64,000 bases of DNA from Paralvinella palmiformis (GCA_025642065.1 JAODUP010000011.1:1227001-1291000); one strand, 5' to 3'. Shown: positions 1 through 12,750, numbered from the stretch's first letter. The notes: a model not told the origin generated them from the sequence alone. Translations and numbers: made by a program.

Positions 1-1815
1 TTATTAATACGTCTAAATTGTCAATACTGTTATCTATCCCGATTAGTGGTGTATACCATAAATATATCGTTATTATTATTTGACAATCAACAAAAAAGGC
101 TTTGGCCTGACGTATCTAGTTACCGCTTATTGGATAATAATACAGAACATATATTATTAAGGTAGTTACGTCATCAATCCTAGACATCGTCAATGGATGG
201 GAAGTAGAGTATTTGCGCTGCTTTCGGTTAATTTGCATTGAATCAATATTGTACACAATCATCCACTACAACCACCAATGTTTTTATATATTCAGAACAG
301 AGTGATAATGTTTCGGCGTTGGATTGTGAAGCAAACCGGAAACGAGGGACAATATCAAAACGCAATTGGTAGTTCTATTTGCTGCGTTATCTATGTCTAT
401 GCGATGTTTCATTCACCAAGAGAAGAAAAACGCCCCGATTCGATCTTGTCGATCACATTCTCGGCCATATATCTCAAACGTGATCAGTACGGAGGCGAAA
501 ACACAAAACACTCCCAAACTGAACTCATTCTCAGGAAGAAGCCCATGCAAAGTTACAGATAGCGAGGTAAGTACCCATCTCCTAGTGTGCCGCCTACCGA
601 ATAACCTCGGTACTAATGACAGTAACCGACCTTCGTCTCGTTATCTCTATCTCGTCATGGGTTAAAAGTTAGAGAGAGAGAAGGAGACCCGTTAACTAAC
701 TAGCTAACTAACCTCACCCGTCATTCGATTGTCTTTACATCAGATGGCCCCGTCCGTCTCACCGCCACAAACTGTCGTCTGGTATCCAACCCCAAATAAC
801 ATGATAACGTCAATGCCTTCTAGTGAACTTGACACCTGTAACTCGATTCTCCGATTAGAGTCGTCATGTTTCCGATAAAAGCCGCAAAAAATTAAACCAA
901 AACCCACTACCCTCAGTTGGCTCCTCTTACCTCCTGTACCACCTCGGGCCGAAGTCGGAGCGTCTAATCAATTCAATCTGAAATCGACCTCCGTTCTGGG
1001 GTTTTCCAGTTGTTAGGTACGCCGCCGTGTCACCGGGTCGGGTCAGGGGTCGCTGATTTCCCATAGTCCTTCGCGATTTCCTGTTTCGGTTACACGACAA
1101 TCATTGTGCCAAGAAGATGGGACACCAGCGCCATCATCGTCGTCGACGGCGATTCTCGGTGATTTTTGTCACTTCTAGGTTTTCACTTTGACGATGGGTG
1201 TCGCTTTCTCGGCGACATTTCTCGAATTCCACCCGACCGTCTTTTGCCGACCGCCATTTCAGTTGTTTTAGCCGTCGTGGTGTTGTTTGACGCGGTGACA
1301 TCTAGTGGCAGTTACCGGCACTTATATTGTGGGGGAGGACTGCGGTCGTTCTATTTCGGTTAGTTTTACTGGGTGCCGTTCGGACGGGAGACGACTTTAT
1401 GCGGTACCGGTTTGATTGATGTTGATCATTTTGTTAACTGCGATATATGATTTCAGTCTGCTCCTCCATTTGTTTGCGGTGGTTTTTTTAAAACATTATA
1501 TAACGCCCCATATTGGGCGATATTGAGCGATCCTGCGACGCTGTGTATTGTTGAGCCTGGCACAAGACCCGGGGATGTAATCTTAGAACGATATTATATA
1601 GTTGTCATTGAGATCAGAGTTGCGGTCGAGTGGCACCCTCCCCACTGCGGCAAATAGACCCCCCACCCCAGTGACAGTTATGTGATTCACTTCTGAAGCA
1701 ATTGAATATTTTAATGTGACTGTTGTTAGCGAAATATGTGTGCGTTGATCAAACTGACTGATGACCTTTCAGTTGTCTGAGCTAGTCATTTTTAACGCCC
1801 ATTTAACACACACCG

Positions 1816-1845
1816 ACACACACACACACACACGCGCGCGCGCAC
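1816..1845. repeat. CA/CG dinucleotide tract
   Basis: CA run changing to CG before a GC-rich end. Confidence 0.9.
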
Positions 1846-2389
1846 GGAGGCACACATACAAACACAGACGCTAAAGCTTACATAGCGCGAGAAAGCAATG
1901 GATGTTGCGGCTTTTCATTTCCGGACAAGTGACTGTTTCAGAACCATATTGCTCCACGTATATAGACTGATATTTCTCAATGTAGACAAGTATTTTGTCA
2001 TCTGTTGGTAAACGGATATGTCTAGCGCTGTCCTACTGTAATTTATCAAACTGATGAAATGCGATCGTTTCTCGAGAAAAGCTGTTTTTGAGGCTTGATT
2101 TCGGGGCCTCATTATGATGACTGATGTCACAAGTTAAACAGTTTTTAAGACAAATCTGACGTAGTACTCTCTGAGTAACCAATTCAAATTAAATTAAGTT
2201 TTGTTATAGTAGCGGCTACTTTACGATAACCATCAGTAAGAGTGATAACTGTTATACTGACAACATGCTGCAAAACCGGAACAAAACCTCTACTTATCAA
2301 AACGATTCCTAGAAGATACTGACAGCGTCATCTTCTTCATCAATACCCCCCCCCCTTTATCTCATTGATACACTCTATCCGTCTCTGTC

Positions 2390-2494
2390 AGTGTGTGTAT
2401 GTGCGTATTTATGTGTGCGTGTGTGCGCGCCCGCGTGTGTATGTGTGTGTAAGATATCGAGCGAGCCAGAGAGAGAGAGAGAGAGAGAGAGAGA
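2390..2494. repeat. GT-rich stretch and GA microsatellite
   Basis: Impure GT repeats followed by about 13 GA units (2468-2494). Confidence 0.9.
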
Positions 2495-3751
2495 TTCACA
2501 ATTATTTAGTTTATTTAGGTTTCAATTATTAAAAACTGTAATTAATATCAATTCATGTCTACCAATGGTTACACATTACAACTAAATTCAGTTATTATCG
2601 GCTACTGAACATCTACAGATGACCCAGTGACCTGTAATGATTAATTAAATCCTGAAGCTTGTTAGGCAGCAATAAATATAATGTTTATGTATGTGAGACG
2701 ACATATTTTTCCTCTAACAAAATGAGAGTTTTATAGGCTTTAGTATCTTTAGCATCTGGTTACATCAGAACGAATTATGTTTTTTTTAGAACTACTGAAA
2801 CCAAAACATTTCCCCCACAATGGGACAACCTTTCGTAGGACAACAATATCAGCAGGACAACTCTTGACTATGCCACAGTGTCCCAGTCTATAGTCCACAC
2901 ACTTAACATCAGATGGTCGATTGAACAATTACCGTAAAATGCTAATCGACATAGAAAACTGGGTCCTTTTAATTTACTTGTAGTACGCCGCCCACCAAAG
3001 TCCAGTTACAAGTATCTGTGACCACGCTAGCCAGGGGGGCATAGCTCTCCCCTGGGAAGGGGACACTGTCCCAGGTGACTAGGGAGCCCCTTGTTTAGCT
3101 TTAGCCCCGGGCCGCCAGAAACGGGTAGCCGTCTTCATATCGGGTGGGCGTGTACTTGTGGATGTTGTGCCGAATCTGGACGCCTTGCCGTCGTCTCTTC
3201 AAAAGAGCCGACTGTTAATGTGTGATTAGCCGATGTTTGATGACGGCCCCAGGGATTTGATCCGTCCATTTTTTTGTTGAGTTTTTCATCACATTAGCTG
3301 CTCGTCGACCACGGCCATGTTTTGTGTCTCACTATATCTCAAATGTGCTGATGGTGTTTGTGTGACTTGTCACCTAGTCCGAGGCTCCAGCCACGTCGAG
3401 GGCGTTATTAATGTTATAGAATGATCATTTAACATGATGTATTTATCCCAGTATGAGTGACAAGTGATCATCGGCTCTTAATGGGACCCTTTGATGTGAT
3501 TAGCAACTGTCTCTGTTCATCACATAGTTAAATATTTGGAATTGTATATAGATAAACATGTATATTTATGGATCCATGCCCGCACGCTCGAACACACGCA
3601 CGCACACACGCATACACGCATACACGCACACACACAAGACATAGAAATTTGTGATTAAATAAACAAACATATCACTGAACGTATATATTTGAAAACATAG
3701 GATGTCTTAAAGTATTGATTATAGTACACGAAGGTGGGAAAGGATATGTAT

Positions 3752-3752
3752 A

Positions 3753-3847
<95 letters not shown>

Positions 3848-3885
3848 CGTGTGTGTGGATTGTTACACTGTAATTTGAGCAAGTG

Positions 3886-3919
<34 letters not shown>

Positions 3920-3930
3920 TTACTACTACT
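3752..3930. repeat. Compound CT / TA / GT array and TAC tract
   Basis: CT (3752-3779), TA (to 3808), GT (to about 3857), then a TAC tract (3887-3930) that also forms the tail side of a decayed LINE fragment. Confidence 0.95.
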
Positions 3931-4230
3931 TTTAATTTAATAAAACACTCTTACTAACAGAAGCCATTCACAAGTACCAAATGTTTAAAGAAACATGTAA
4001 TTTACTTTGGAGGATCCACTCTCAACAGTTGGCTCTTAAGAAGAGCTTTAACATCTTCAAAAGATGACATAATTATAATTGTCTATGACAATATGTTTCA
4101 CAGAGAGAAGACCACTACATTAACTGGGCAACTGGCATATGATTCTTGTTAATATACAGGAATTATAGTATCTGACTAGATGGGCTGAAATTTGTCAATG
4201 ATATTTTGATGCAGAACAGAACTGACAGAT
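3887..4230 (-). mobile_element. Second, highly decayed LINE 3' fragment
   Basis: The strings AATTTAATAAAACACTCTTACTAACAGAAGCCATTCACAAGTACC and GTATCTGACTAGATGGGCTGAAA parallel ATATTTAATAAAGCGCCCTTACTAGCAGGAGCCATTCAAAGGTGC and GTATCTGACTGGATGACCTAAGT in the 20727 element. Its 3' side carries a (TAC)n tract. The region in between is rearranged. Confidence 0.6.
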
Positions 4231-4609
4231 AATCAATCAAATATATATAACCTTATTTAACTATGATATCTAAATAAAAATCTCTGGATCAAAGAAAAAA
4301 ACAAATCATTTAGATATTGACTTTTTTGTTATTACTTTTGTGTGTGCAGATAATGGAACATAATAGAACATTGCAAGAGGGTTAGGTTAGAAAATAGATA
4401 GACTTAGTTTTGGATCCATTTACTTGCTGATGATCTCATTACTTGATTCATCCATAACTGAGTACTCAATTCCAGGGATTACTTGGCTATGATTCACAGC
4501 TAAACACACATACTCCATGGCTAGTTGAGGCTAACATTGGATTAAATAAAGACATAGACCGCTGTGTAAAAAAATTTATTTGCATTAAAAAAGGTTTTGT
4601 GTAACTTAT

Positions 4610-4800
4610 CTAATACATAATATTTGTGATGAATATAATGTTTATTGTTTGTAATGTGCAATGTGTAATGTATGTTATGCATAGTGTATGTGAAGTTGAA
4701 TGTTTGCTATGTGTTACATTTTTTTTTATGGGTAATGTTTTTGTGACGTGCAATGTTTGTGATGTGTAATGTTTGCGATGGATAATGTCTTTGTTTAATA
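4610..4800. repeat. Cryptic minisatellite (TTTGTGATGTGTAATG-like)
   Basis: Degenerate repeats of about 13-16 bp built from the words AATGTTTGTGATGTG and GTAATGT. Units vary in length and sequence. The run produces a spurious minus-strand open frame. Confidence 0.7.
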
Positions 4801-7800
4801 CCAATTCGGTGAATGAAATAAACCTTTTTTTAGCCATTGTAGAATCAATTGATTTACATAAAATGCTGAAATCCCATTCTACTGGCAGTCTTTCATTAAA
4901 TTTATGATTATTTATATCTGCCACACAGAAGGTTAATGTTGCTCATTCCGATGGCAGATAGATTACATCATTAACCTCGACATTGTCAATGATCACTAAT
5001 ATTGTACAATACACAGATCATATCAAAGTCATACAAATGGACTCTTCTGGATTCGATGAACGTGGTGAACCGTGCACTCACTGATGTAAACAATTTGCAC
5101 AAAACTTCTCATGTTTTCATCAGAGGTTGTCCTTTACGTCGTAATCATCTAAATAAGGTCATAATGACCGGCCTTTTATGATTTGTCCCGTGTGGACATA
5201 ACGCGGTGGACATCGCCGCGGCGAAGGAAGCCAGAACAAATTGATTTATTCCGGCTTTGCCCTCGGGTCTTTCTTCATTTGCGGTGTGATTTGCTGAAGC
5301 TCTCCGCGTATGGCTCGGCCCAGTGAATTAACGGCATCTGAATCCCAGACTTATTGCCAACATGCAAATCTTAGAGTCCATTGTTGGTGCTAATGTCCCT
5401 TTAACGAGTGTCCGTCGTGTGTCCGTGTGTGATACGGAGTGCATGTCTCTAATTATGCCGCTCTCTATTTAAGGACTTCCGTGGATGTTATCCTCCATTG
5501 CGATTGCGTTCGCTGTTTTGTTCGCTTCTGTATAGTGGTGTGGGAACGTTCATAATTCTTATTGTGGGATACCAGTCCGCGTTTTCTGGTTGACCAAGTT
5601 GGCTTCTGTCGACTTTTGATAAGGCGTCTTGATATTTGGTAAATATTTTCAATTCTTATTTTGTCTGATTGTTTTACCTCCGTGTTTCGGTATGTAACTG
5701 TTGTATGTCACAGTTGGCGTGTATACAAATAGGTTTTAAACTGCGATATCATCTTTAAATGTATTTTTAAACCCAAATAATTATCATTCATACGACGATG
5801 AGAGAATGTGAAACTGAAAGGTTTGTTATATATCGCGAAACCATACCGTAGCTCATAGGTTCCTTGATTACTGATAAATAGTCAATTAATATATTCTATT
5901 AAAGACAAAAACATATTTTGTCTGGTTAGTGAATATCTTTTAAACATATTTAAGTCTCTAGTCGTGTAATTCTCGTTTGTTTTACATAACTAGTTTTATT
6001 CGCTGAATGATTCTAAGTGGTCATTAAATTAATTAACGTTTGTGTGAAAAAAATACTGAAAAACAAGGAAGCCGTCTTATCATCATTGACATTTACATCA
6101 ATAAATGTTTGTTGTTGTTGCTAGGTTGCTAGGCTAAGATCATTTCCTCACCTTCGTTATTACTGTACCAAGTGTGCCCTTGAGATGGTTTACTGATCAG
6201 TTTACCGACATTACATATTTTCCTTATCTGACAGGATGTGACTATAAAATGCTAATGCGAACACCGAGTTCTGATAACAACGCTCGCATGTGATCCGAAG
6301 TGATCCTCTGCCCACACCGGATGCCCACAGCATCGCTGCACATCATCGAATGATTATTTACATATTAGGATTTTTAATGCGTGATTCAGCGATTAAAAGT
6401 GAATCTGACTCGAGAAACTTCCTTTCCATTGTTGTGCGTCATCGATGGGCAAAATGTAAGCCATGCATTAATTTTAGAGAGAAAGGTCATGTTTCTGGTA
6501 GCGGTTACATTATAAGACGCTTCCCCCACATCTCACCTAGCAACTGGTAAACAAAGTCTTACTCATCGATACCACAGAATGGTGGTTTTGTGGTCAGGTG
6601 TCTTCTTGACTCGACCTCAACAGACATAAGGCGATGAAAGAAGTATGCGAGATTCGATTGAGCAGCGTCTAGTCATTATAGAGTTTGATTAGATCACGGC
6701 TCTCGGCCGCTCGCTGTCTTGGCATGGACTCGTCATCAAGATCGTGGTGCTAGTCTGAGCCAGGATCTGACTTTGCCTATCAGCATCACATAACTGCAGT
6801 CAGATCTTTGTTCGCCGTTTGGTCTGTCTCTCTTTCTCTCTCGAAAATTAGAGTCACTAGATAGATATCAGATGTGATCTGCTTGCTCGAGGATAGTTTG
6901 TCGTAGCGACCCACTGTATATACCAGTATAATTTGTTCACTTTCTACCAGTAAGAGGGCTTATGATAGGACGTCTTGCTCTAAGGATGTTGTGCTATCGT
7001 GTGTCATTGCATCTTATGGTGGCGTAGCAGCAGCAGCAGCAGTAGTAGACCCTTTAAGCCATCAGGTGACATATGTTCTGTCAACATATTGTTCCTCACT
7101 ACAGATTGATACACCGATATTTCGGTGGATGCTTCATGCTGCGGGGGGGGGGGGTCGTCGGTGTCTGTCCGAAGGAGCGACCCCATGGCGCGGTTAAGAC
7201 CCTTCAGACACTTCTCGCCGAATCGAGCCATTCAGTCGTCATTATTTTCAGCCCTTTGTGCGCGACACTCTCGTCTAATGCTCGGCGCGAATACACATAA
7301 CAGCGCCGCTGATGGGAACATCGGGTCGGCCGAGCACTACCTTATAATGTACTGCTGTCATGTTTATTGACATTCACCAAGTCAAATACCATGTAAATAG
7401 CGCTCTTCGCGCAGCGGGAAGGCGCCCGCTAACATATGGCCTTAAGTAGGCCGCGAATCTCACTGATTTTCTCTGTTGCGCCACCGGAGGAGGAGAAGTG
7501 CGCGGCCCGGCCCTCGCCAGCCACCTGCCCCGGGGCTCCTTGCCAAGAAATTACAGAGTATGGCCAATCTCGGTGAAAGCGGCCCACTCGGCCCGGGTCA
7601 TTTCCCCTGACCCATCCGTATTGCAGGGGCGTTGTGCCTCGTGAGGCTTGTCATCGCTACAAAAAGCCCTCGTCGCCGATGTCCCGTTCAGCAAGCTTTT
7701 CATCTCCGATGGTTTGACGAGCAGTCATTTTCCCCCTCGGCTACCCGCAGTACTCCACTCCATGTTAATCGGTCTTCACAATGGCCGAAATATTTACCAT

Positions 7801-7834
7801 GCATCCATAACACTTGTTGGGGAGAGGGGAGGCG

Positions 7835-7915
7835 TTCATATAGCTCAGTGGTACAGAGCAATGTGCTGGAAATCTCCCGATTATCGGTTCGAATTCGACT
7901 CTTATACCTGTGCCC
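7835..7915 (+). mobile_element. tRNA-like sequence, probably SINE-derived
   Basis: ATATAGCTCAGTGGTACAGAGCA is a very good tRNA A-box and D-arm, and CGGTTCGAATTCG is a B box. The anticodon stem region between them does not pair and there is no matching acceptor stem, which favours a SINE head over a gene. Confidence 0.4.
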
Positions 7916-8489
7916 GTCTCCCCTCGTCCTTAACAAACTGCTCACAGACAAACTCACCGATTCAACTGCTCAGTCATACTCACTAAGCACCCAAATTGTC
8001 CGTATAGACCTGACACATTACGGCTGGAGCCCGAGTTGATATTGGTCTTAATGAGACGGACGACCAGGGCTCGCTTATTATGGCCAGTACACTCTCATAT
8101 CGGGACACATCAACCTGAAGCTGTATAGTCCGAGCGTACCACTCATCCAGCCGTCATTTCCCGTCTCCATTCTCCGGGTTAAGAACAGACACACACACAC
8201 ACACTGGCGGCGAATTAAATCCTATTTTGTCGTCGTCATCATCTCCTCCCAGACGGTTGGGACAGTCCGGCCCTATAGTCGACGGGCCTGATCGGCTCAC
8301 AGACCGGCGCTCACTCGCCTCATTATGATGCCCTAAGCAGATTTGGTGACCTACGAAGCGACTTGAAAAGGGAACATAATCCATTATTGGCTTTCAATTA
8401 GAGGCCATCGACGGGCGGCCGTCATAGAAAAATATTGATGTAATTACGGTTTGGCTCTCGTTGTTCCTGAAGCTCTTTTCATCAGTATT

Positions 8490-8513
8490 ATGTGTGTGTG
8501 TGTGTGTGTGTGT
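8490..8513. repeat. TG microsatellite
   Basis: Twelve TG units. Confidence 0.95.
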
Positions 8514-8697
8514 TCATCGGGCTTGGACCGGAAGATGTTTATTAGGACTTCAGAGCATAATGATGTCACCATGATAACCGAATGAGAATTGGTTTTGTTA
8601 GACGTGTGACTTGCTTAAATCGGTGGACTGTGTAAGGGAGTGGTATTGGGCATTATTAGTCCAGTTGAATTGGTATCATACAGACCCTTTTTATAGG

Positions 8698-8698
<1 letters not shown>

Positions 8699-8748
<50 letters not shown>

Positions 8749-8772
8749 AATAGAGAGAGAGAGAGAGAGAGT
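8699..8772. repeat. TA then GA microsatellite
   Basis: About 23 TA units and ten GA units at the left border of the CpG-depleted block. Confidence 0.97.
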
Positions 8773-9494
8773 AACTAGGTTAATTTGGTTCATTTTTCAG
8801 GTGGCAGTGTGAAGTGCGTTGCTACGATGTCACTTGACATATTACAAAATGTATGATAAAATGTATTTGTCATAAGTGTATTTGAATCAGGTGTTGGAGT
8901 GCTACCAAATACTGCCCTTAAAATAATTGTACACTATGACTAATATGAATCAGTAAACTAAGAGAATAAAGTTTCTTCATCACACATTATTAAAAAAAAT
9001 ATTATTAGTTATGTTGTTATTATTAATATTATTATTACATAGTTGATCATACTGCATTATCAGCTATTGTATTTAGGCTGGTTAACCTCCATTTTCAAAA
9101 CTCCATGACATGTATGCTCTTAAAGGAAACAAACAAACAAACAAAAACGATTTAAAATAGACATTTAAAAACAAATTTCTTTATAATAAATGTGTCATGT
9201 TACTTGTGTCTTATACTACCACACAAAAATCCTGTACAATGATACTTTAAATGTTACTTGAAAATGTTTTTTTTAGTGATTAGCACCTAACATTAAAAAG
9301 GAGTGTATTAACTAAAGTTAAGGACATTATTTGTTTTCCATTTGTCCTCTTGATGTGGAATAATATAATCTACTGATAACTTTACCTCTTGGGGGTGTAG
9401 CTTTTCTAATTGTCACATAATCTACTACAGTCACCTGATCTACAAAAATCACATAATCTACAGCAATCACTTAATATACAGTAATCACCCTCCA

Positions 9495-9625
9495 GTCAAC
9501 AACTGAGTTATGGCCAAGTCAGTGAGTAATGACGTGATAGGCCAATAGCCATTTGGCAGATTTGAACCCAGAACTTCCCAGTTTCTAGTCCATTGCTTTA
9601 GCTCTGGGCCATCTCTAGCATATGA
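9495..9625 (-). mobile_element. tRNA-derived SINE (family B) remnant
   Basis: Reverse-strand reading gives ATGGCCCAGAGCTAAAGCAATGGACTAGAAACTGGGAAGTTCTGGGTTCAAATC, a tRNA-like A-box region followed by a B box (GGTTCAAATC). Similar strings occur at 34460-34560 (minus) and 49960-50042 (minus). No intact tRNA cloverleaf is implied. Confidence 0.5.
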
Positions 9626-9713
9626 CCACAGGACAGCGATGGATGATTTGTGATTTAGGGGGATGGTTGTGAAGTGAGACTATTCTGTAATGTACTGATT
9701 TAGATATCTACTA

Positions 9714-9907
9714 GGGCACCACCTTGGTATAAACACTAGTGTGTTGGACCACAGATCACTACCACCTGAGTTTGAATCTTGGCATGGGCATATCTGACTT
9801 GACTTCGCTTCTTTACCTTTGGAGGTCGCTCTGCCCAATTAGCTTACCATGTATAAAAAAGTGGCCATAAAACATCAATCTTCATCATCATCATCATCAT
9901 CATCATT
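9714..9907 (+). mobile_element. tRNA-derived SINE (family A), older copy
   Basis: This shares GTGTGTTGGACCACAGATCAC, GGGCATATCTGA and AAGTGGCCATAAAACATCAATC with the copies at 50821 and 53427, and ends in an (ATC)n tail (9883-9907). The tRNA-like head is more diverged, consistent with age and CpG decay in this block. Confidence 0.8.
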
Positions 9908-10064
9908 AGATAGTCATCTGGTTGTAACGAGTTGGCTGAAAGTTAGTCATTGACCTGAAATTTATAAGTAAATGTATTGATTATGAATATGATTGATAAT
10001 AATACAGTAAGAGTCTCCTTATAATCATCTTTTTTTCTTCTGTTATTGATACTATGCCAGTTAA

Positions 10065-10490
10065 CTATCAGCTACTGTCAGTCCACTATCAGTTAATTGT
10101 TAATTACCATCAATACCTGTCAATCAACCATCATTTTATGTCAGGTCATTGTCAGTTGACCATCAACTAACATAAGCTCACTGCCAGCCCACCATCAGCT
10201 GCTGCCAGCCCATCATCAGTTGTTTTCAGTCCACTATCAGTCGACCATTTACTACTCTCAGTCCACTATCAGTCCACTATCGGCTGGTGTCAGTCCACTC
10301 CCACTCAGCAAATAGTTATTGGTAGTCCACTATCAGTACACTAACAGCTATTGTTAATCCACTATCATTCAACAATTAGATATCATTAGTCCACTGTCAG
10401 TCCACAGTCAGATACTGTCGTTCCAATATCAGATACTGTCAGTCCACTATCAGTCCACTATCAGATACTGTCAGTCCACTGTCTACAATG
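10065..10490. repeat. Cryptic minisatellite (CAGTCCACTATCAG-like)
   Basis: At least fifteen degenerate units of about 12-17 bp share CAGTCCACTATCAG or CTACTGTCAGTCC. The right end (10425-10485) is the most regular. Confidence 0.85.
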
Positions 10491-10743
10491 TAATAGTCAT
10501 GTTTTTGACATGCTCCACTGAATACATAACGAGTAGGTGTCAGAACTATACAGCACATCAATCTAATGTTAATTAGCCACAATTTGTTGACAGGAAACTT
10601 ACATGTTTTAGTAAGATTTGATAATTTGATGTGAGACTTTAAAATATATTCACATACTACACTGTTATCTTTATACCTTGTTTGTTGATTGCTTTGCAGA
10701 GGTGTAGAATAGCAACCTGAATATTGGGATCTTGGCACCTACT

Positions 10744-10763
10744 CATCATCATCATCATCATCA

Positions 10764-10829
<66 letters not shown>
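10744..10829. repeat. CAT then CA microsatellite
   Basis: Seven CAT units followed by about 32 CA units. Confidence 0.97.
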
Positions 10830-10831
<2 letters not shown>

Positions 10832-11051
10832 CATTATTTCCCTTAAAGCAGACTCCTATGCACCAGTGAGAACACTAACGTGGTAGGATATGTCAACAGT
10901 ATTTATATCATGAATGTATCATAACAATTAGAAGATAATCAGTTTGTTGTGAGACACTGCATATCATTCACATTGTTGCTAGAAGGTGATCTTTCTTTAG
11001 GGCAGTCACTTATCAAGTGTTTATGTAACTGTTTTATTTAATAGTAGCAAT

Positions 11052-11165
11052 ATGTTGCCGTGATAGCACAGTTAGCCACAGATCTATAGTGCCCTTGTTT
11101 AGATACCAGCTTAGCCATGTCTGAAGGGTGTTTCATCTATCACTTCACCCCATTACCTGTCATAA
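11052..11165 (+). mobile_element. Diverged SINE (family A-like) fragment
   Basis: The stretch ATGTCTGAAGGGTGTTTCATCTATCACTTCACCCCATTACCT parallels the body of the copy at 50821 (ATATCTGAAGGTTGTTTCGTC...CTCATTATCT). The tRNA-like head (GATAGCACAGTTAGCCACAG) is degraded and the 3' end is lost. Confidence 0.55.
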
Positions 11166-11377
11166 GTGGATGACACATTTAAACATATTCATGTTGGCTG
11201 ACTGATTTATTATTTTGTTTTATTCAACAAACAATAATTAGACAGATGTCTAACATGGAAACTGTGAACCTGAAATAAAATATTACCTTTACTTTCTTTT
11301 CATGGAAGAAAAAAAAACTCAGTGTGGCTTAACACTTGAAGATAACTGCTCTGTGAAATCTGTCATTTCTTTGACAG

Positions 11378-11488
11378 GCTACGGGGTGATAATGTGCTAA
11401 AAATTGTTTGCTTTTCTAGTGTTTTGCTATGGTATAGAGTTAACTGTCTGTCAGACACCCATGGTTCATCAGCACATTTTTCTCTCAG
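11378..11488 (+). other. Unassigned exon-like block A
   Basis: A T-rich tract and TTGACAG acceptor ending at 11377 is followed by 111 nt open in one frame (one base, 36 codons, two bases). A consensus donor CTCAG|GTAAGC begins at 11489. The deduced peptide starts LRGDNVLKIVCF and ends HFSLR. I do not recognise a family. It could be a coding exon of an upstream gene, a decayed exon or chance. Its end phase (two bases) matches the start phase of the block at 13182. Confidence 0.25.
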
Positions 11489-12339
11489 GTAAGCTTGCAG
11501 TGATAAACATCTCATCTTCATCTCTCATTACACCTGTAACCAGCTATATATGTGAACAAACTATGAATGAAGAACTTTCTGCTGTTGTAAGGTAATCTGT
11601 TCTGATAGCTTTCAACAAAGCTTCTTAACACCTGAATAATTTTGCCATATTTTGTTAACAGTCCAAATAGACAAATATGAAAAGATCAGCTTAATTATTC
11701 AGGTTAATTACTCATGAAAATTTGAGTTTAAAAGCTGTCACTAATGAAGAATGTGTACATATCTCATTGTGCAAGTTATTATATTACAGGATGCAGTGTG
11801 TGTTTTTATATTTCAGGTTGGTGTATTGAAACAGAAAGGTACATCCTGAATATTGACAATTTCCATTAACAAGCTCTGTGTAAGTTTATTTTTACGTAAT
11901 GTGATATATTGTTTGTCACTTTATTTATAAAGGCACCCAGAGATCATATTATCTGTGTCTCACATGACACTTTGTTACATATAGCATTATGGCATTAGAC
12001 ATTTGATCAGAAAAACTGGTTTAGGCGTTAAAGATCCTTAATTGGTTTTCTTGGTGTTTTAAAGTTAATAACTTGAAATATGTATTTATTTAAAGTAAAG
12101 AATACATTGCATTTTGTCTTTTAGTGTATGATGGTATTTTTTGTTTATTAAGAGCTGGAGTATTCATTTGCCATTCTTAGTCTTTGAGTTGAAGTGCATG
12201 TTTGATCAAAATCATTTGGTATTAAAGTAATGTTGTTCTAGCACAGCCAGTAAGGTGCTGTCAGTGAGCAATTTTTTTAGCCTCAGTGCTGATAACACCT
12301 GAGACAAATGGTTTAGGGCAGACTGCTCTGGGAAACGTG

Positions 12340-12425
12340 CCACAAACACCTATAACACTAACATTTGAACCCAAAGCCTGGTCATCAGTAGTACAGAGCA
12401 CTATTCACTGTGCTAATGGATTGCC
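12340..12425 (-). mobile_element. tRNA-like SINE remnant
   Basis: The reverse strand reads TCCATTAGCACAGTGAATAGTGCTCTGTACTACTGATGACCAGGCTTTGGGTTCAAATG. A-box (TTAGCACAGTGAA) and B-box (GGTTCAAAT) strings are at tRNA-like spacing. Confidence 0.4.
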
Positions 12426-12510
12426 AAAGTAAGGTGTTATGTATGTAATACTGTTATTGATTCTTGATTGTTTACAGTCTTGATGCTTGACTCTCACCTG
12501 CATCGTTTAG

Positions 12511-12750
12511 GATTTTGGAGATGTCCTTTCTAGCTCCACATGTCTCAGCCCACTCAGCAGTACATGGTCAGCTTTAATCACTGTATACTTAAAGAAAAGG
12601 CTTCATACTCAAATAGCTGAATGCCCGAAGGAAGTTGAGGAAATTGAACAGTGTGGAAACTGTGGTAATTTTGTTAATATAGATTCTACTATATACTCCA
12701 AAGTTGTTTTATCTCTTCTTATTATACATGACATGATAGCAAAACTTATC
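12511..12750 (+). other. Unassigned exon-like block B
   Basis: A CATCGTTTAG acceptor-like site is followed by 80 codons open to TAA at 12751, a long stretch for such AT-rich DNA. The composition is protein-like and includes KEVEEIEQCGNCGN, with a CxxC pair. The codon immediately upstream in frame is TAG, so it could not extend left without splicing. A weak donor (GTAATT) occurs near 12665. I found no phase-compatible join to blocks A or C and no family match. Confidence 0.2.

Larger units (their letters stand above)
1..8690. other. Upstream region with no recognised gene
   Basis: Mostly CpG-rich, non-repetitive DNA (about 0.5-3.4 and 5.0-8.7 kb) interrupted by a CpG-poor block at 3.65-4.95 kb. 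Small open frames (longest about 135 codons at 7632-8039) overlap one another, lack recognisable motifs, and have no convincing splice partners. A TATA-like CTATTTAAGG near 5465 is the only core-promoter-like string I noted. Simple repeats and transposon remnants are listed separately. Confidence 0.6.

Noticed and set aside
7840..7910. Functional tRNA gene
   Set aside because: A and B boxes are good, but anticodon and acceptor stems do not pair.
11817..11880. Possible exon after TATATTTCAG with GTAAGT near 11879
   Set aside because: The frame that continues from block A reaches a stop within five codons, and the other frame stops before the donor.
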